A stretch of 64,000 nt of DNA, taken from contig JAUXUK010000003.1 of assembly GCA_030680805.1 (NCBI GenBank), positions 1-64,000 on the forward strand, in the 5' to 3' direction. Within the stretch, counting starts at the first letter, position 1. Every line of letters starts with the position of its first letter. Below are positions 1-10,289 of this stretch, piece by piece. The notes under the pieces were generated by a model that was not told where the DNA came from, ran no database searches, and saw only the letters and a list, made by a program, of their open reading frames with translations. This DNA comes from Sulfuritalea sp. GTDB lineage: Bacteria; Pseudomonadota; Gammaproteobacteria; Burkholderiales; Rhodocyclaceae. A program made the position numbers and the translations under genes.

Positions 1-1896
1 AACTCCGGTCGCGCCACCAAGGGCAGCGACATCGAGGAAACGGCACTGCGCACCAACTGCGAAGCCGCCGACGAAATCGCCCGCCAGCTGCGCCTGCGCG
101 ACCTGGGCGGCCTGATCGTGATCGACTTCATCGACATGGAATCGACCAAGAACCAGCGCGAAGTCGAAAATCGCCTGCGCGACGCCCTGCACTTCGATCG
201 CGCCCGCGTCCAGACCGGCAAGATCAGCCGCTTTGGCCTGCTCGAGCTCTCGCGCCAGCGCCTGCGTCCGGCACTCGCCGAAACGAGCTACATCACCTGC
301 CCGCGCTGCACCGGCACCGGCCACATCCGCAGCACCGAATCCGCCGCGCTGCATATCCTGCGCATCCTCGAAGAGGAAGCCATGAAGGAAAATACCGGCG
401 CCCTGCACTGCCAGGTGCCGGTGGATGTCGGTACTTTCCTGCTCAACGAAAAGCGCGTCGACATTTCCCGCATCGAGATGCGTCACCGCGTCAATCTGGT
501 GATCGTGCCCAACCGCCATCTCGAAACGCCGGCACACGAAATCATTCGCCTGCGCCACGACCAGTTGAACGCCGAAGGCGCGGTGCTCGCCAGCTACCAG
601 ATGGCCGAGAAGCCGGTGGAAGAAGCCTATCAGCCGCCGTCTGCCGCGGATGCAAAACCCGCCAAGATCGAAGCCGCGGTGAGGGGCATCACTCCCGACC
701 AGCCGGCGCCGATCGTCGAGCCGAAAGCCGTTGCGCCCGTCGTGCAGGCGGCTCCTGCGGGCAATGGCGGCTTCTTCAGCAAGATCATGTCCTTTTTCTC
801 GGGTAGTACGCCGGTGCCGGCCCCGGCCGCGCCCGCCGAGAAGACCGAGAGGCCGCCGCGCCGTGATGGCGGACGCGACCGCGGCCGCGATGGCAATCGT
901 GAAGGTGGCCGTGGTGGTCGTGACCGCAACGGTCGCGGCAACCGCGACGGCAGCGAACGCAAGGAACGTAGCGATCAAGCGCCGCGCCCGCAAGGCAAGC
1001 GCGATGAGGTGCAAGGCGAAGGCGGTAACCGTCGCCCGCGCAACGAGCCGCGCGACCCGAAGGAAGTTCGCGAACCCCGGGAGGCGCGTGAACCGCGTCC
1101 GCCGCGCGAGCCCAAAGAGCCCAGAGAACCGAGAGAACCGCGCGCTCCCCGTGGCGATGCCAGCGGCGCACAAGGCGCCGTAGCGTCAGCGCCGTCCGCA
1201 GGGGATACCGCCTCTGGCGTCGCCAGAGGCATAACTCCCGGCAACGCCGGTGGTCAGGGCGCAGACCAGGACGGCGAAGCCCGCAGCGGACGCAGAAGTC
1301 GCGGTCGCGGTCGTGGCCGCGGTCGTGGCGAGGAAGGCAGCACGCAGGAAGCCACGGCAGCCGGATTCGCCGCCACCCAGGCCAGCGAGTTCGCCCCGGC
1401 CGCAACCGAAGCCGCAGCCCCGCAGCCAGCTCAGATGCAAGCCTTCGAGCCCATTCCGGTCCTCCAGGCGGCACCCGTCGTCGAGGCTGTCGTCATACCT
1501 GCCGCTGCAGCCGAGCCAGTGGTACAAGAGGTCGTCGTGCAGGCAGCACCGGTCGTCACCACCGCGGTGACGGTTGCCGAACCGGTGCCGCTGCCGGTCG
1601 CCGTGCCGACCCCGGTTGTGGCTGCCGAGGAACCTGCCCCGCGGATCGTCGCGGCACCGCCACAAGCCGTGGCGCCGGTGGCCGATCCGATCATTGTTCC
1701 GCCGGCGCCGAAGCCCGCTCCGGTGGATCTGTCAGGATCGCTGCAGCAGGCCGGTCTGGTCATGATCGAAACCAGCCATGCCGCGCCATCTCCCGCCGAC
1801 ACGTTCGCGCCGGCCCAGCCGCTGGGCCGCAAGCCCAAGCCGGCGGCAGTGATCGTCAACGAGCCGCTGCAAATGGTGGAAACCAAGAACAACTGA
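1..1896 (+). CDS. rne: Ribonuclease E/G, C-terminal part (5' truncated by window edge)
   Basis: Open from base 1 in frame ([46 protein letters not shown]...); CPRCTGTG Zn-link motif; long Arg/Pro/Ala-rich C-terminal scaffold typical of RNase E. Confidence 0.93.
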   Translation, partial: NSGRATKGSDIEETALRTNCEAADEIARQLRLRDLGGLIVIDFIDMESTKNQREVENRLRDALHFDRARVQTGKISRFGLLELSRQRLRPALAETSYITCPRCTGTGHIRSTESAALHILRILEEEAMKENTGALHCQVPVDVGTFLLNEKRVDISRIEMRHRVNLVIVPNRHLETPAHEIIRLRHDQLNAEGAVLASYQMAEKPVEEAYQPPSAADAKPAKIEAAVRGITPDQPAPIVEPKAVAPVVQAAPAGNGGFFSKIMSFFSGSTPVPAPAAPAEKTERPPRRDGGRDRGRDGNREGGRGGRDRNGRGNRDGSERKERSDQAPRPQGKRDEVQGEGGNRRPRNEPRDPKEVREPREAREPRPPREPKEPREPREPRAPRGDASGAQGAVASAPSAGDTASGVARGITPGNAGGQGADQDGEARSGRRSRGRGRGRGRGEEGSTQEATAAGFAATQASEFAPAATEAAAPQPAQMQAFEPIPVLQAAPVVEAVVIPAAAAEPVVQEVVVQAAPVVTTAVTVAEPVPLPVAVPTPVVAAEEPAPRIVAAPPQAVAPVADPIIVPPAPKPAPVDLSGSLQQAGLVMIETSHAAPSPADTFAPAQPLGRKPKPAAVIVNEPLQMVETKNN

Positions 1897-1916
1897 GCTT
1901 CGCCATAAGCAACAGA

Positions 1917-1953
1917 AAAGGGCGCCTTGCCTTGCGGCAAGACGCCCTTTTTC
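1917..1953 (+). terminator. Rho-independent terminator after rne
   Basis: aaaagggcg-cc-ttgccttgcggcaa-ga-cgcccttttt hairpin followed by T tract. Confidence 0.8.
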
Positions 1954-2423
1954 TATCTGGCGCTCAGCGTCCGAATGAGCTGGGCCGCAGCGTCTTCCAC
2001 CAGATCGAGCACCTGCTCGAAGCCCTGTGCGCCGCCGTAGTACGGGTCGGGGACCTCGTCCTCGTCGAAGGCCTGGCGGTACTCGAGGAACAGTCCCAGC
2101 TTGTTGTGATGCAACCGCGGACAGGCGCGCTGCAGCAACTCCAGATGTTCGCGATCCATCGCCAGCACATGGTCGAAGCGAACAAAATCAAACTCCGTCA
2201 CCCGCCGTGCGCGCAAGGGCGACAAATCGTAGCCGCGCCGCGCCGCGGCCGCGACGGTGCGCGGATCGGGCGGATCGCCGACGTGGTAGCCGTGAGTGCC
2301 GGCCGAATCGAACTCGAACAAGTGATCCACGCCCTGCTTCGTCGCCAGGCCGCGCGCCACGCCTTCCGCCGTCGGCGAACGACAGATGTTTCCCGTACAG
2401 ACAAAAAGAATCTTGTGAGCCAT
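1953..2423 (-). CDS. Low-molecular-weight protein-tyrosine phosphatase
   Basis: N-terminal P-loop CTGNICRSP and C-terminal DPYYGG motif. Confidence 0.93.
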   Translation of the reverse strand: MAHKILFVCTGNICRSPTAEGVARGLATKQGVDHLFEFDSAGTHGYHVGDPPDPRTVAAAARRGYDLSPLRARRVTEFDFVRFDHVLAMDREHLELLQRACPRLHHNKLGLFLEYRQAFDEDEVPDPYYGGAQGFEQVLDLVEDAAAQLIRTLSAR

Positions 2424-4513
2424 CAGGCAGCATCCCCGGGCGCGTCGTGTGCCTCACCGCCAAACGCCAGCCTCTGGATGCGGAACAGTTCATCGCGCGC
2501 CGCCGCCGCTTCCTCGAATTCCAGATTTTTCGCATGCTCGTGCATGGCTTTCTCCAGACGCCTGATCTCGCGCGACAGATCCTTTTCGCTCATCACTTCG
2601 TAGCGCGCCGCTTCCTGCGCTGCCTTGAGCTCGCGCACCGCGGATTCCGAATCATATACGCCATCAATCATGTCCTTGATGCGCTTCTTGACGCCGATCG
2701 GGGTGATGCCCATGGCTTCGTTGTGCGCCAGTTGCTTGGCCCGCCTGCGAGCCGTTTCGCCCATCGCCCGCTGCATCGAATCGGTGACCCTGTCCGCATA
2801 GAGTATGGCCGTGCCATTGAGGTGGCGCGCGGCGCGGCCCATGGTCTGAATCAGCGAACGCGTCGAGCGCAGGAAGCCTTCCTTGTCGGCATCGAGGATC
2901 GCCACCAGCGACACCTCTGGAATGTCCAGGCCTTCGCGCAGCAGGTTGATGCCGACCAGTACGTCGAACTCGCCCAGGCGCAGGTCACGGATGATCTCGA
3001 CCCGCTCCACCGTATCGATGTCGGAATGCAGGTAGCGCACCTTGATGCCATTGTCGTTGAGGTATTCGGTGAGCTGTTCGGCGAGGCGCTTGGTCAGCGT
3101 CGTGACCAGCACCCGTTCGCCCAGCGCGATGCGCTTCTTGCATTCGGTAAGCAGGTCATCGACCTGAGTACTGGCCGGCCTCACCTCGACCACCGGGTCG
3201 ACTAGGCCAGTCGGCCGCACCAGTTGCTCGACCACCTGACCCTGATGCTTTTCCTCGTAGTCGGCCGGCGTCGCCGAAACGAACACGGTTTGCGGCATCA
3301 GTTTCTCGAATTCCTCGAACTTCAGCGGCCGGTTGTCCAGCGCCGAGGGCAGGCGGAAGCCGTAATCGACCAGGTTTTCCTTGCGCGAGCGGTCGCCCTT
3401 GTACATGCCGCCGACTTGCGGAATCGTCACGTGCGATTCATCGACGAACATGATTGCATCATTGGGCAGGTAGTCGTAGAGCGTCGGCGGCGGCTCGCCG
3501 GGCTGGCGCCCCGACAGGTGCCGCGAGTAGTTCTCGATGCCCTTGCAGAAGCCCAACTGGTCGAGCATTTCAAGGTCGAAGCGGGTGCGCTGCTCGATGC
3601 GCTGGCATTCGACCAGTTTCTGATTCGCCTGAAAGAACTCGATGCGCTGGCGCAGCTCTTCCTTGATCGCCTCGACCGCCTTCAGCACCGTCGCACGCGG
3701 CGTGACGTAGTGGCTGGACGGAAACACCGTGAAACGGCCGAGCTTCTGCCGCGTGTGCCCGGTTAGCGGATCGAACAGCGTCAGCGCTTCGACTTCGTCG
3801 TCGAACAGCGTGATGCGCACCGCGCTCTCGGCGTTTTCCGCCGGAAAGACATCGATCACGTCGCCGCGCACGCGATACACGCCGCGCTTGAAATCCATCT
3901 CGTTGCGCTCGTACTGCATTTCCGTCAGGCGGCGGATGATCTCGCGCTGGCCGATCTTCTCGCCGGTGCGCAGGTGCAGGATCATGCTGTGGTAATCGAC
4001 CGGATCGCCGATGCCGTAGATCGCCGACACCGTGCAAACGATGACCACGTCGCGGCGTTCGAGCAGGCTCTTGGTCGCCGAAAGGCGCATCTGTTCGATA
4101 TGCTCGTTGATCGACGAATCCTTCTCGATGAACAGGTCGCGCGAAGGCACGTAGGCCTCGGGCTGGTAGTAGTCGTAGTACGAAACGAAATACTCGACCG
4201 CGTTCTCGGGAAAAAACTCGCGGAATTCCGAATACAACTGCGCCGCCAGCGTCTTGTTCGGCGCCAGCACCAGGGCCGGACGACCGAGACGGGCGATCAC
4301 GTTGGCCATGGTGTAGGTCTTGCCCGAGCCCGTCACGCCGAGCAGGGTCTGGAAGGAAAGCCCGTCCGCTATGCCCTCGGTCAGCAGGCGAATCGCCTCG
4401 GGCTGGTCGCCGGCCGGCAGAAACGGCTGGTGCAGGCGCCACGGGCTGCCCGCAAACTCGACCACCCTGCCCTTCAGCTCATGAACTTCGGCCACACGAA
4501 CACCCTGTTTCAC
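2423..4513 (-). CDS. uvrB: Excinuclease ABC subunit B
   Basis: [15 protein letters not shown] Walker A, beta-hairpin [12 protein letters not shown], helicase motifs, C-terminal UVR domain. Confidence 0.97.
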   Translation of the reverse strand: MKQGVRVAEVHELKGRVVEFAGSPWRLHQPFLPAGDQPEAIRLLTEGIADGLSFQTLLGVTGSGKTYTMANVIARLGRPALVLAPNKTLAAQLYSEFREFFPENAVEYFVSYYDYYQPEAYVPSRDLFIEKDSSINEHIEQMRLSATKSLLERRDVVIVCTVSAIYGIGDPVDYHSMILHLRTGEKIGQREIIRRLTEMQYERNEMDFKRGVYRVRGDVIDVFPAENAESAVRITLFDDEVEALTLFDPLTGHTRQKLGRFTVFPSSHYVTPRATVLKAVEAIKEELRQRIEFFQANQKLVECQRIEQRTRFDLEMLDQLGFCKGIENYSRHLSGRQPGEPPPTLYDYLPNDAIMFVDESHVTIPQVGGMYKGDRSRKENLVDYGFRLPSALDNRPLKFEEFEKLMPQTVFVSATPADYEEKHQGQVVEQLVRPTGLVDPVVEVRPASTQVDDLLTECKKRIALGERVLVTTLTKRLAEQLTEYLNDNGIKVRYLHSDIDTVERVEIIRDLRLGEFDVLVGINLLREGLDIPEVSLVAILDADKEGFLRSTRSLIQTMGRAARHLNGTAILYADRVTDSMQRAMGETARRRAKQLAHNEAMGITPIGVKKRIKDMIDGVYDSESAVRELKAAQEAARYEVMSEKDLSREIRRLEKAMHEHAKNLEFEEAAAARDELFRIQRLAFGGEAHDAPGDAA

Positions 4514-4591
4514 TTATGGAATACCGACAAAATCCTGATCGAAGCCGGACTGCCGATGCGTTATTATTGCTTGCTTTGCGCTGCAACATAA

Positions 4592-4620
4592 TATCGCCGT
4601 AGCGCCAGCGCCGACTTTTA
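4592..4620 (+). repeat. Copy of the GCCGTATCGCCAGCGCCGACTTTT family between uvrB and tyrB
   Basis: tatcgccgtagcgccagcgccgactttta. Confidence 0.8.
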
Positions 4621-4645
4621 AACCCTTCCAGCATCCGGAGTACTC

Positions 4646-5845
4646 ATGAGCTCAATCTTCGCCGCCGTTGAAATGGCACCCCGCGACCCCATCCTTGGCC
4701 TCACCGAAGGCTTCAACGCCGACAAAAACCCCAGCAAGGTCAACCTCGGCGTCGGCGTCTATTTCGGCGACGACGGCAAGATTCCGCTGCTGGGCGCGGT
4801 CAAGGCCGCCGAGAAGGCCCGCCTCGAAGCCCAACCGCCACGCGGCTACCAGCCGATCGAGGGTACCCCCGCCTACAACGGCGCGGTGCAGAACCTGCTC
4901 TTCGGCAAGGATTCCGAACTGCTCGCCGCCGGCCGTGCCATCACCTGCCAGTGCCTGGGCGGCACCGGCGCGCTCAAGGTCGGCGCCGATTACCTGAAGC
5001 GCCTGCTGCCCGGTTCTTCGGTTTATATCAGCGACCCGAGCTGGGAAAACCACCGCGCGCTGTTCGAAGGCGCCGGCTTCACGGTCGAGAATTACGCCTA
5101 CTACGATGCCGCCACGCGCGGCGTCAATTTCGCCGGCATGAAGGCAGCTCTGGCCGCGATGCCCGCCAAATCCATCGTCGTGCTGCACGCCTGCTGCCAC
5201 AACCCCACCGGCGCAGATCTAACCGCCGCCCAGTGGGCCGAAGTGGTCGCCGCGATCAAGGCGCGCGACCTGGTTGCTTTCATCGACATGGCCTACCAGG
5301 GCTTCGCCGACGGCATCAAGCCCGACGCCGTGGCGCTCGACCTGTTTGCCGCCTCCGACCTGCAGTTCGTGGTTTCGAGCAGCTTCAGCAAGTCCTTCTC
5401 GCTCTATGGCGAGCGCGTCGGCGCCCTGACCATCGTCACCGCCGGCAAGGACGAATCCGCGCGCGTGCTGTCGCAACTCAAGCGCGTGATCCGCACCAAC
5501 TATTCCAACCCGCCTACCCACGGCGGCGCCGTGGTGGCCGCGGTGCTCGCCAGCCCCGAACTGCGCCAGCAATGGGAGGACGAACTGGCCGGCATGCGCG
5601 ACCGCATTCGGGCCATGCGCGGCAGCCTCGCCGAAAAGCTCAAGGCCGCCGGCGCCCCCGGCTTCGACTTCATCACCGTCCAGCGCGGCATGTTCTCCTA
5701 CACCGGCCTCACCGCCGAGCAAGTGGAAAGGCTGCGTGCCGAGTTCGGCATCTACGCCGTCAGCACCGGCCGCATCTGCGTCGCCGCGCTCAACACGCGC
5801 AACATCGATTACGTCGCCAAGGCCATCGCCACGGTACTGAAGTAA
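4646..5845 (+). CDS. tyrB: Aromatic amino acid / aspartate aminotransferase
   Basis: Full-length class I aminotransferase (MSSIFAAVEMAPRDPILGLTEGFNAD...; SSSFSKSFSLYGERVG PLP lysine region). Confidence 0.9.
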   Translation: MSSIFAAVEMAPRDPILGLTEGFNADKNPSKVNLGVGVYFGDDGKIPLLGAVKAAEKARLEAQPPRGYQPIEGTPAYNGAVQNLLFGKDSELLAAGRAITCQCLGGTGALKVGADYLKRLLPGSSVYISDPSWENHRALFEGAGFTVENYAYYDAATRGVNFAGMKAALAAMPAKSIVVLHACCHNPTGADLTAAQWAEVVAAIKARDLVAFIDMAYQGFADGIKPDAVALDLFAASDLQFVVSSSFSKSFSLYGERVGALTIVTAGKDESARVLSQLKRVIRTNYSNPPTHGGAVVAAVLASPELRQQWEDELAGMRDRIRAMRGSLAEKLKAAGAPGFDFITVQRGMFSYTGLTAEQVERLRAEFGIYAVSTGRICVAALNTRNIDYVAKAIATVLK

Positions 5846-5902
5846 TAACAAAGCTGTTGCGAGCAAAAACAGGCGCGGCTATAATCCGCGCCTCTTGAAT
5901 AT

Positions 5903-5978
5903 TCCTCGATAGCTCAGTTGGTAGAGCGCCGGACTGTTAATCCGTAGGTCCCTGGTTCGAGCCCAGGTCGAGGAGCCA
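5903..5978 (+). tRNA. tRNA-Asn (anticodon GTT)
   Basis: 76-nt cloverleaf: acceptor TCCTCGA/TCGAGGA, D-loop AGCTCAGTTGGTAGAGC, anticodon loop CTGTTAA, T-arm GGTTCGAGCCC, encoded CCA. Confidence 0.97.
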
Positions 5979-6005
5979 GAATTTTTGTTGTGGTATCTTG
6001 CATTT

Positions 6006-6033
6006 AGCCCAGCCATCGTGGTTGGGCTTTTTG
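6006..6033 (+). terminator. Rho-independent terminator downstream of tRNA-Asn
   Basis: agcccagccatcgtggttgggcttttt stem-loop with T run. Confidence 0.75.
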
Positions 6034-6063
6034 CATTTTGGCCATTTTTTTGATCGAGTCCGT

Positions 6064-6255
6064 ATGACAGCCCGCCCAACCCTTCACCGCATCAAATTCA
6101 GCGAAGTTGCACTTGGCCAGCGCTTCTACGACCCCATCAGCGCGGAATACTTCGTCAAGCAAAGCGACACCATGGCTGCCATGGTCACCGGTATCGGCGA
6201 CGGCACGGTGCCTGACGAATTCGAGGCTGACGATATCGTGGGCGTCGACCAGTAG
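6064..6255 (+). CDS. Hypothetical small protein (63 aa)
   Basis: Open frame MTARPTLHRIKFSEVALGQRFYDP...; no family recognised. Confidence 0.5.
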   Translation: MTARPTLHRIKFSEVALGQRFYDPISAEYFVKQSDTMAAMVTGIGDGTVPDEFEADDIVGVDQ

Positions 6256-6272
6256 CACTCGTCGCGCTATCG

Positions 6273-6562
6273 TGCTCAGAAACGCATTCGCCCTGCTCAC
6301 GGGCGCGATCCTCCTGGCGCTGGGCTTCATGTTTTCAGTGATCCTGTTTGCCGTGATCGCCGTTCTCGGCCTGGCGTTATGGGGCTATGTTCGGTGGAAA
6401 ACCCGCAAGTTGCGGCGCGCCATGCAGGAACGGGCTCCCAATGGCAACGTCATCGACGGCGAAGCCGTGGTGGTAGAAGAATATGGCATCACGCCGAATA
6501 GCCTGTTGCCCGGCGGCGCTCCCCAACATCCGTCATCAACTCACACAAAGGAACATCCATGA
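6273..6562 (+). CDS. Hypothetical membrane protein, start uncertain
   Basis: C-terminal part of ORF 6107-6562 contains hydrophobic stretch LRNAFALLTGAILLALGFMFSVILFAVIAVLGLALWGYV; the upstream part overlaps the previous gene, so start is likely a GTG near 6273. Confidence 0.45.
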
Positions 6563-6969
6563 AGACTCTCGCCATCATGTCCGCGGCACTGCTTGCCGCG
6601 CTCTCCCTGCAGGCCTCTGCGGCCGAGCCCAAGGAAGCAAAGACCGCCTCCGGAATCGTGATCACCACCCTCAAGGAGGGAACCGGCGCCGGACCCAAGA
6701 GCAGCGATACCGTCAAGGTCCATTACCGTGGCACGCTGGTCAATGGCAAGGAATTCGACAGTTCCTACGGGCGCGGGCAACCGAGCACTTTCCCGTTGAA
6801 CCGGGTGATCCCATGCTGGACTGAAGGCTTGCAGACGATGAAGATCGGGGGCAAGGCAAAACTGCTTTGTCCGCCGAATCTGGCGTATGGCAGCCGCGGC
6901 ATTCCCGGCACCATTCCCGCGGACGCAGCCCTGGTTTTTGAGGTCGAGCTTCTGGAAATCGTCAAGTAG
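6559..6969 (+). CDS. FKBP-type peptidyl-prolyl cis-trans isomerase, exported
   Basis: Signal peptide then VKVHYRGTLVNGKEFDSSYGRGQPSTFPLNRVIPCWTEGLQTM...IPADAALVFEVELLEI. Confidence 0.93.
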   Translation: MKTLAIMSAALLAALSLQASAAEPKEAKTASGIVITTLKEGTGAGPKSSDTVKVHYRGTLVNGKEFDSSYGRGQPSTFPLNRVIPCWTEGLQTMKIGGKAKLLCPPNLAYGSRGIPGTIPADAALVFEVELLEIVK

Positions 6970-7001
6970 CCGCCTGACGCCGCCACCCGGGGAAGCAAAC
7001 C

Positions 7002-7340
7002 ATGAGCACCCTGCCCACGTGTCCCCGGTGCAGCTCGGAATTCACCTACGAAGACGGCGACAACTACGTCTGCCCGGAATGCGCCCACGAGTGGCCAAAA
7101 CAAGTGACGGCGAGCACCGATGAAGCACGCGTGATCCGCGACTCCAACGGCAACGTGCTGCAGGACGGCGACACCGTAACCGTGATCAAGGACCTGAAGA
7201 TCAAGGGCTCGTCATCGGTGGTCAAGGTCGGCACCAAGGTGAAGAACATCCGCCTGGTCGAGGGCGACCACGACATCGACTGCAAGATCGACGGCATCGG
7301 TGCGATGTCCTTGAAGTCGGAGTTCGTGAAGAAGGCTTAG
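7002..7340 (+). CDS. Zinc ribbon domain-containing PhnA/YjdM family protein
   Basis: [25 protein letters not shown] and [25 protein letters not shown]. Confidence 0.93.
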   Translation: MSTLPTCPRCSSEFTYEDGDNYVCPECAHEWPKQVTASTDEARVIRDSNGNVLQDGDTVTVIKDLKIKGSSSVVKVGTKVKNIRLVEGDHDIDCKIDGIGAMSLKSEFVKKA

Positions 7341-8827
7341 GTTGCCTCGTCGCCGTTCAAGTCGGCGGCAATCAAGCGAAACTGCTCCAGCGCCGCCTCG
7401 AGGTCGTCCACGATCTCCTGCGCAATGATCCCGGGCGCCGGCAGGTTGTCGGAATCGGCCAGCGCATCGTCGCGCAGCCAGAAGATGTCCAGGCTGGCCT
7501 TGTCGCGCGCCGCCAACTCCTCGTAGTCGTAGGCGCGCCAGCGGCCTTCTAGGTTCTCCGGCGACCAGGTCGGCGCGCGTTCGTTGCGCTTCGCCGGGTT
7601 GTAGAGTTCGACGAACTCCATCAGGTCTTCCACGCGCATGGGGTTCGTCTTCAGCGTGAAATGCTGGTTGGTGCGCAGATCGTAGATCCACAGCTTCTTG
7701 GTCCACGGCGTTTCCGAGGCCGGCTTCTTGTCGAAGAAAAGCACATTGGCCTTGACGCCCTGCGCGTAGAACAGCCCCGTCGGCAGGCGCAGCAGCGTAT
7801 GCACTTCGCACTCATGCAGCAGCTTCCTGCGTATGGTCTCGCCGGCGCCGCCCTCGAACAGCACGTTGTCCGGTACCACCACGGCGGCGCGGCCGTGGAT
7901 GCCGAGCAGGGTCTTGATGTGCTGCACGAAGTTGAGCTGCTTGTTCGATGTCGTGGCCCAGAAGTCGTCGCGTTCGATGATGTCCTTTTCGGTGGTGGTA
8001 CGCCCGTCCTCGCCGACGATCACCGTGCTGCTCTTCTTGCCGAAAGGCGGATTGGCCAGCACCACCTCGAAACGCTCGCCGGGGTCGGCCGCCAGTGCGT
8101 CCGTCACCCGCACCGGCACGCTGGTTTCGGAACCGATGCCATGCAGCATCAGGTTCATCGCGCAGACCCGCGCCGTCGCCTGCACCAGCTCCCAGCCGGT
8201 GAAGGCCGCCTCCTTGAGATGGCGCTTTTCCGCGCTGGTCAGGTGCGGGTTCTTTGCCGTGATGTAGTTGTGCGCCATGAACAGGAAGCCGCCCGTACCG
8301 CAGGCCGGGTCGCAAATCCGCTCGCCGGGCTTGGGTGCGATGCAAGTCACCATCGCCTGGATCAGTGCCCGCGGCGTGAAGTACTGCCCCGCCCCGCTCT
8401 TGGTGTCCTGCGCGTTCTTCTCCAGCAGGCCTTCGTAGGCATCGCCCTTCACGTCGACATTGAGCGAGGACCAGTTCTCCGCATCGATCAGGTCGACGAT
8501 CACCCGCGTCAGCTTGGCCGGGTCCTGGAACTTGTTCTGCGCCTTGGCGAAGATCAGGCCCAGCGTGCCCTTCTGCTTGCCGAGTTCGTCGAGCGTGTGG
8601 CGGTAGTGGTCGAACAGCCCGTCGCCACTCTCTGCCAGCAATGTAGGCCAGGCGTACTTCGCCGGCACCAGACTGGGCTGGTTGTAAGGCGGCTTGCTGC
8701 GCTCGTCGGCCATCTTGAGGAACAGCAGGTAAGTGAGTTGCTCGACGTAATCTCCATACGACATGCCGTCGTCGCGCAGTACGTTGCAGTAGTTCCAGAG
8801 TTTCTGGACGAGGGTGGAAGCGTTCAT
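7337..8827 (-). CDS. hsdM: Type I restriction-modification system DNA methyltransferase subunit
   Basis: [66 protein letters not shown] (NPPF motif). Confidence 0.96.
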   Translation of the reverse strand: MNASTLVQKLWNYCNVLRDDGMSYGDYVEQLTYLLFLKMADERSKPPYNQPSLVPAKYAWPTLLAESGDGLFDHYRHTLDELGKQKGTLGLIFAKAQNKFQDPAKLTRVIVDLIDAENWSSLNVDVKGDAYEGLLEKNAQDTKSGAGQYFTPRALIQAMVTCIAPKPGERICDPACGTGGFLFMAHNYITAKNPHLTSAEKRHLKEAAFTGWELVQATARVCAMNLMLHGIGSETSVPVRVTDALAADPGERFEVVLANPPFGKKSSTVIVGEDGRTTTEKDIIERDDFWATTSNKQLNFVQHIKTLLGIHGRAAVVVPDNVLFEGGAGETIRRKLLHECEVHTLLRLPTGLFYAQGVKANVLFFDKKPASETPWTKKLWIYDLRTNQHFTLKTNPMRVEDLMEFVELYNPAKRNERAPTWSPENLEGRWRAYDYEELAARDKASLDIFWLRDDALADSDNLPAPGIIAQEIVDDLEAALEQFRLIAADLNGDEAT

Positions 8828-9531
8828 GGGTTTCTCAGTGTGGCAATGTGTTGAAGCCTCGCCGCGACGGTGGCGACACGTTCCGCAAGGGTTTCGTCCT
8901 GGGCCACCAGGCCCGGCAGGTAGTTCATGAAATGCGGCAGCGCGAGCAGGCTTGCGCACCGCTCGGCCAGATAGATTCGCAGTTCGTCCGGCGCGCCGCC
9001 AATCTCATCCGGCAACTCGGATCGGCCGTCAATGACATTGATGATGTCTTCCATGTCGTGGCTGCCCAGCAAATCTTCATTGCCCCGGTCCGCGAACGCC
9101 TCGAACTTGGTGGCAACGAACAGTGGCGCCCGAATCAAGCGGATGGCGATGCCATTTGGCAACCCGACCTTTTCCGCACTGGAGACAGCCAGCGGATACC
9201 AGCGGTTGGCAAAGCCTAGAATTCCGGGATCGGTAGGCATCAGGTCCACTTCCAGATCGCGATAGCGCCAGCGACAGATAGGCGCATCCGGCGAAACGTC
9301 GCGCGTGAAACCCAGCCGGGCAAATTCGGATTCCATCCGATGGTAGCCGTGGAGCGCAGTAACCTCCACCACCAGATCGACATCGTAGGTCACGCGCGCC
9401 ATGGTCGCCGCCGCATCCGTCATCAGCAGGCCTGCCGCACAGCCACCTACAAAGACCAGTTCGTCGCGCAGAGACCCAAGCGCATGCGCTATCAACTCGA
9501 CCTTGGCAAGATTCGGGTCCCCCGGGTTCAA
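8824..9531 (-). CDS. Nucleotidyltransferase (AbiEii-like / MNT-like)
   Basis: FVGGCAAGLL...VTYDVDLVVEV (G-G then D-x-D), and EVDLMPTDPGILGF; overlaps the upstream regulator gene by 4 bp. Confidence 0.65.
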   Translation of the reverse strand: MNPGDPNLAKVELIAHALGSLRDELVFVGGCAAGLLMTDAAATMARVTYDVDLVVEVTALHGYHRMESEFARLGFTRDVSPDAPICRWRYRDLEVDLMPTDPGILGFANRWYPLAVSSAEKVGLPNGIAIRLIRAPLFVATKFEAFADRGNEDLLGSHDMEDIINVIDGRSELPDEIGGAPDELRIYLAERCASLLALPHFMNYLPGLVAQDETLAERVATVAARLQHIATLRNP

Positions 9532-10064
9532 TTGAAATAGGCCTCCAGCAGATCGCGCGCGGCATTGCGTTCCCGCGCTTGGCCCGAACGGATGGCGTCA
9601 AACAGGGTAAGCAGCGCGTAGAGCTTGGCGTCACGCAGAGCGGCGTCCGGGACAGAGGGATACAGCGGCACGAGACTGAGGCCGCGCGCCGAACCCTTGG
9701 CGTGGGGCCAGACGGGCACCGGATCGGCCGAAGGCGCGATGATCGCGTTCAGGGGCGGCGCGGCATAGCCGGTGGGCACCCCGCGACTCATGGCGCCCCA
9801 TACCGGCGGGAAGGAATACTTTGCGCCGCTTAGCAAGAACTCCTTGAGCTGGGGTTTCAGAATTACTGGCCTCCGCTCCTGAAACATCAGCAGGCGCGCA
9901 ACTGCCGCTCGCTTAAGCGCGCCATGCACTGCGGACGCAGCCAACCCGGTTTGCTCCGCCAACTCGGGATAGGTGACACTTCCCTCGCCGCGGCTGAGCA
10001 AGGCCAGCAGGACGTAAAGGTCTTGCGGCTTGAGAGCCAGTTGCCGATTGCTTATCTTGGCCAT
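9528..10064 (-). CDS. Winged-helix/MarR-like regulator, possible antitoxin of the adjacent nucleotidyltransferase
   Basis: HTH region GEGSVTYPELAEQTGLAASAVHGALKRAAVARLL; ATGA overlap with downstream nucleotidyltransferase. Confidence 0.6.
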   Translation of the reverse strand: MAKISNRQLALKPQDLYVLLALLSRGEGSVTYPELAEQTGLAASAVHGALKRAAVARLLMFQERRPVILKPQLKEFLLSGAKYSFPPVWGAMSRGVPTGYAAPPLNAIIAPSADPVPVWPHAKGSARGLSLVPLYPSVPDAALRDAKLYALLTLFDAIRSGQARERNAARDLLEAYFN

Positions 10065-10069
10065 ATTCC

Positions 10070-10158
10070 TATTTCTCGAAATGAGAATTTACGACGGTAA
10101 GGCTAATACACAGCGGAACCACTGTCAACATTCTCATTTCTTGAATTGAGAATTTAGA
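10070..10158. promoter_or_regulatory. Putative operator pair upstream of the HTH/NTase module
   Basis: Two related inverted-repeat sites: ATTTCTCGAAATGAGAATTTA (10070-) and ATTCTCATTTCTTGAATTGAGAATTTA (10132-). Confidence 0.5.
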
Positions 10159-10187
10159 GATGGACGGTGATGCCAAAACAACACCGC

Positions 10188-10211
10188 ATTCGCTATTCGC
10201 GAATAGCGAAT
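10188..10211. repeat. 24-bp perfect palindrome ATTCGCTATTCG/CGAATAGCGAAT
   Basis: Read directly; each 12-nt half is the exact reverse complement of the other. Confidence 0.95.
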
Positions 10212-10289
10212 AGTCGGCGCTTGCCGGCCCGCGAAGCGGAATCCCCGGCAGACAGAGTCCGATACGGCGACCCAACCGCCAAGCCATCG

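Noticed and set aside
7337-7340. Overlapping stop codons of convergent phnA-like and hsdM genes
   Set aside because: Curious but common in compact genomes; no functional inference justified.
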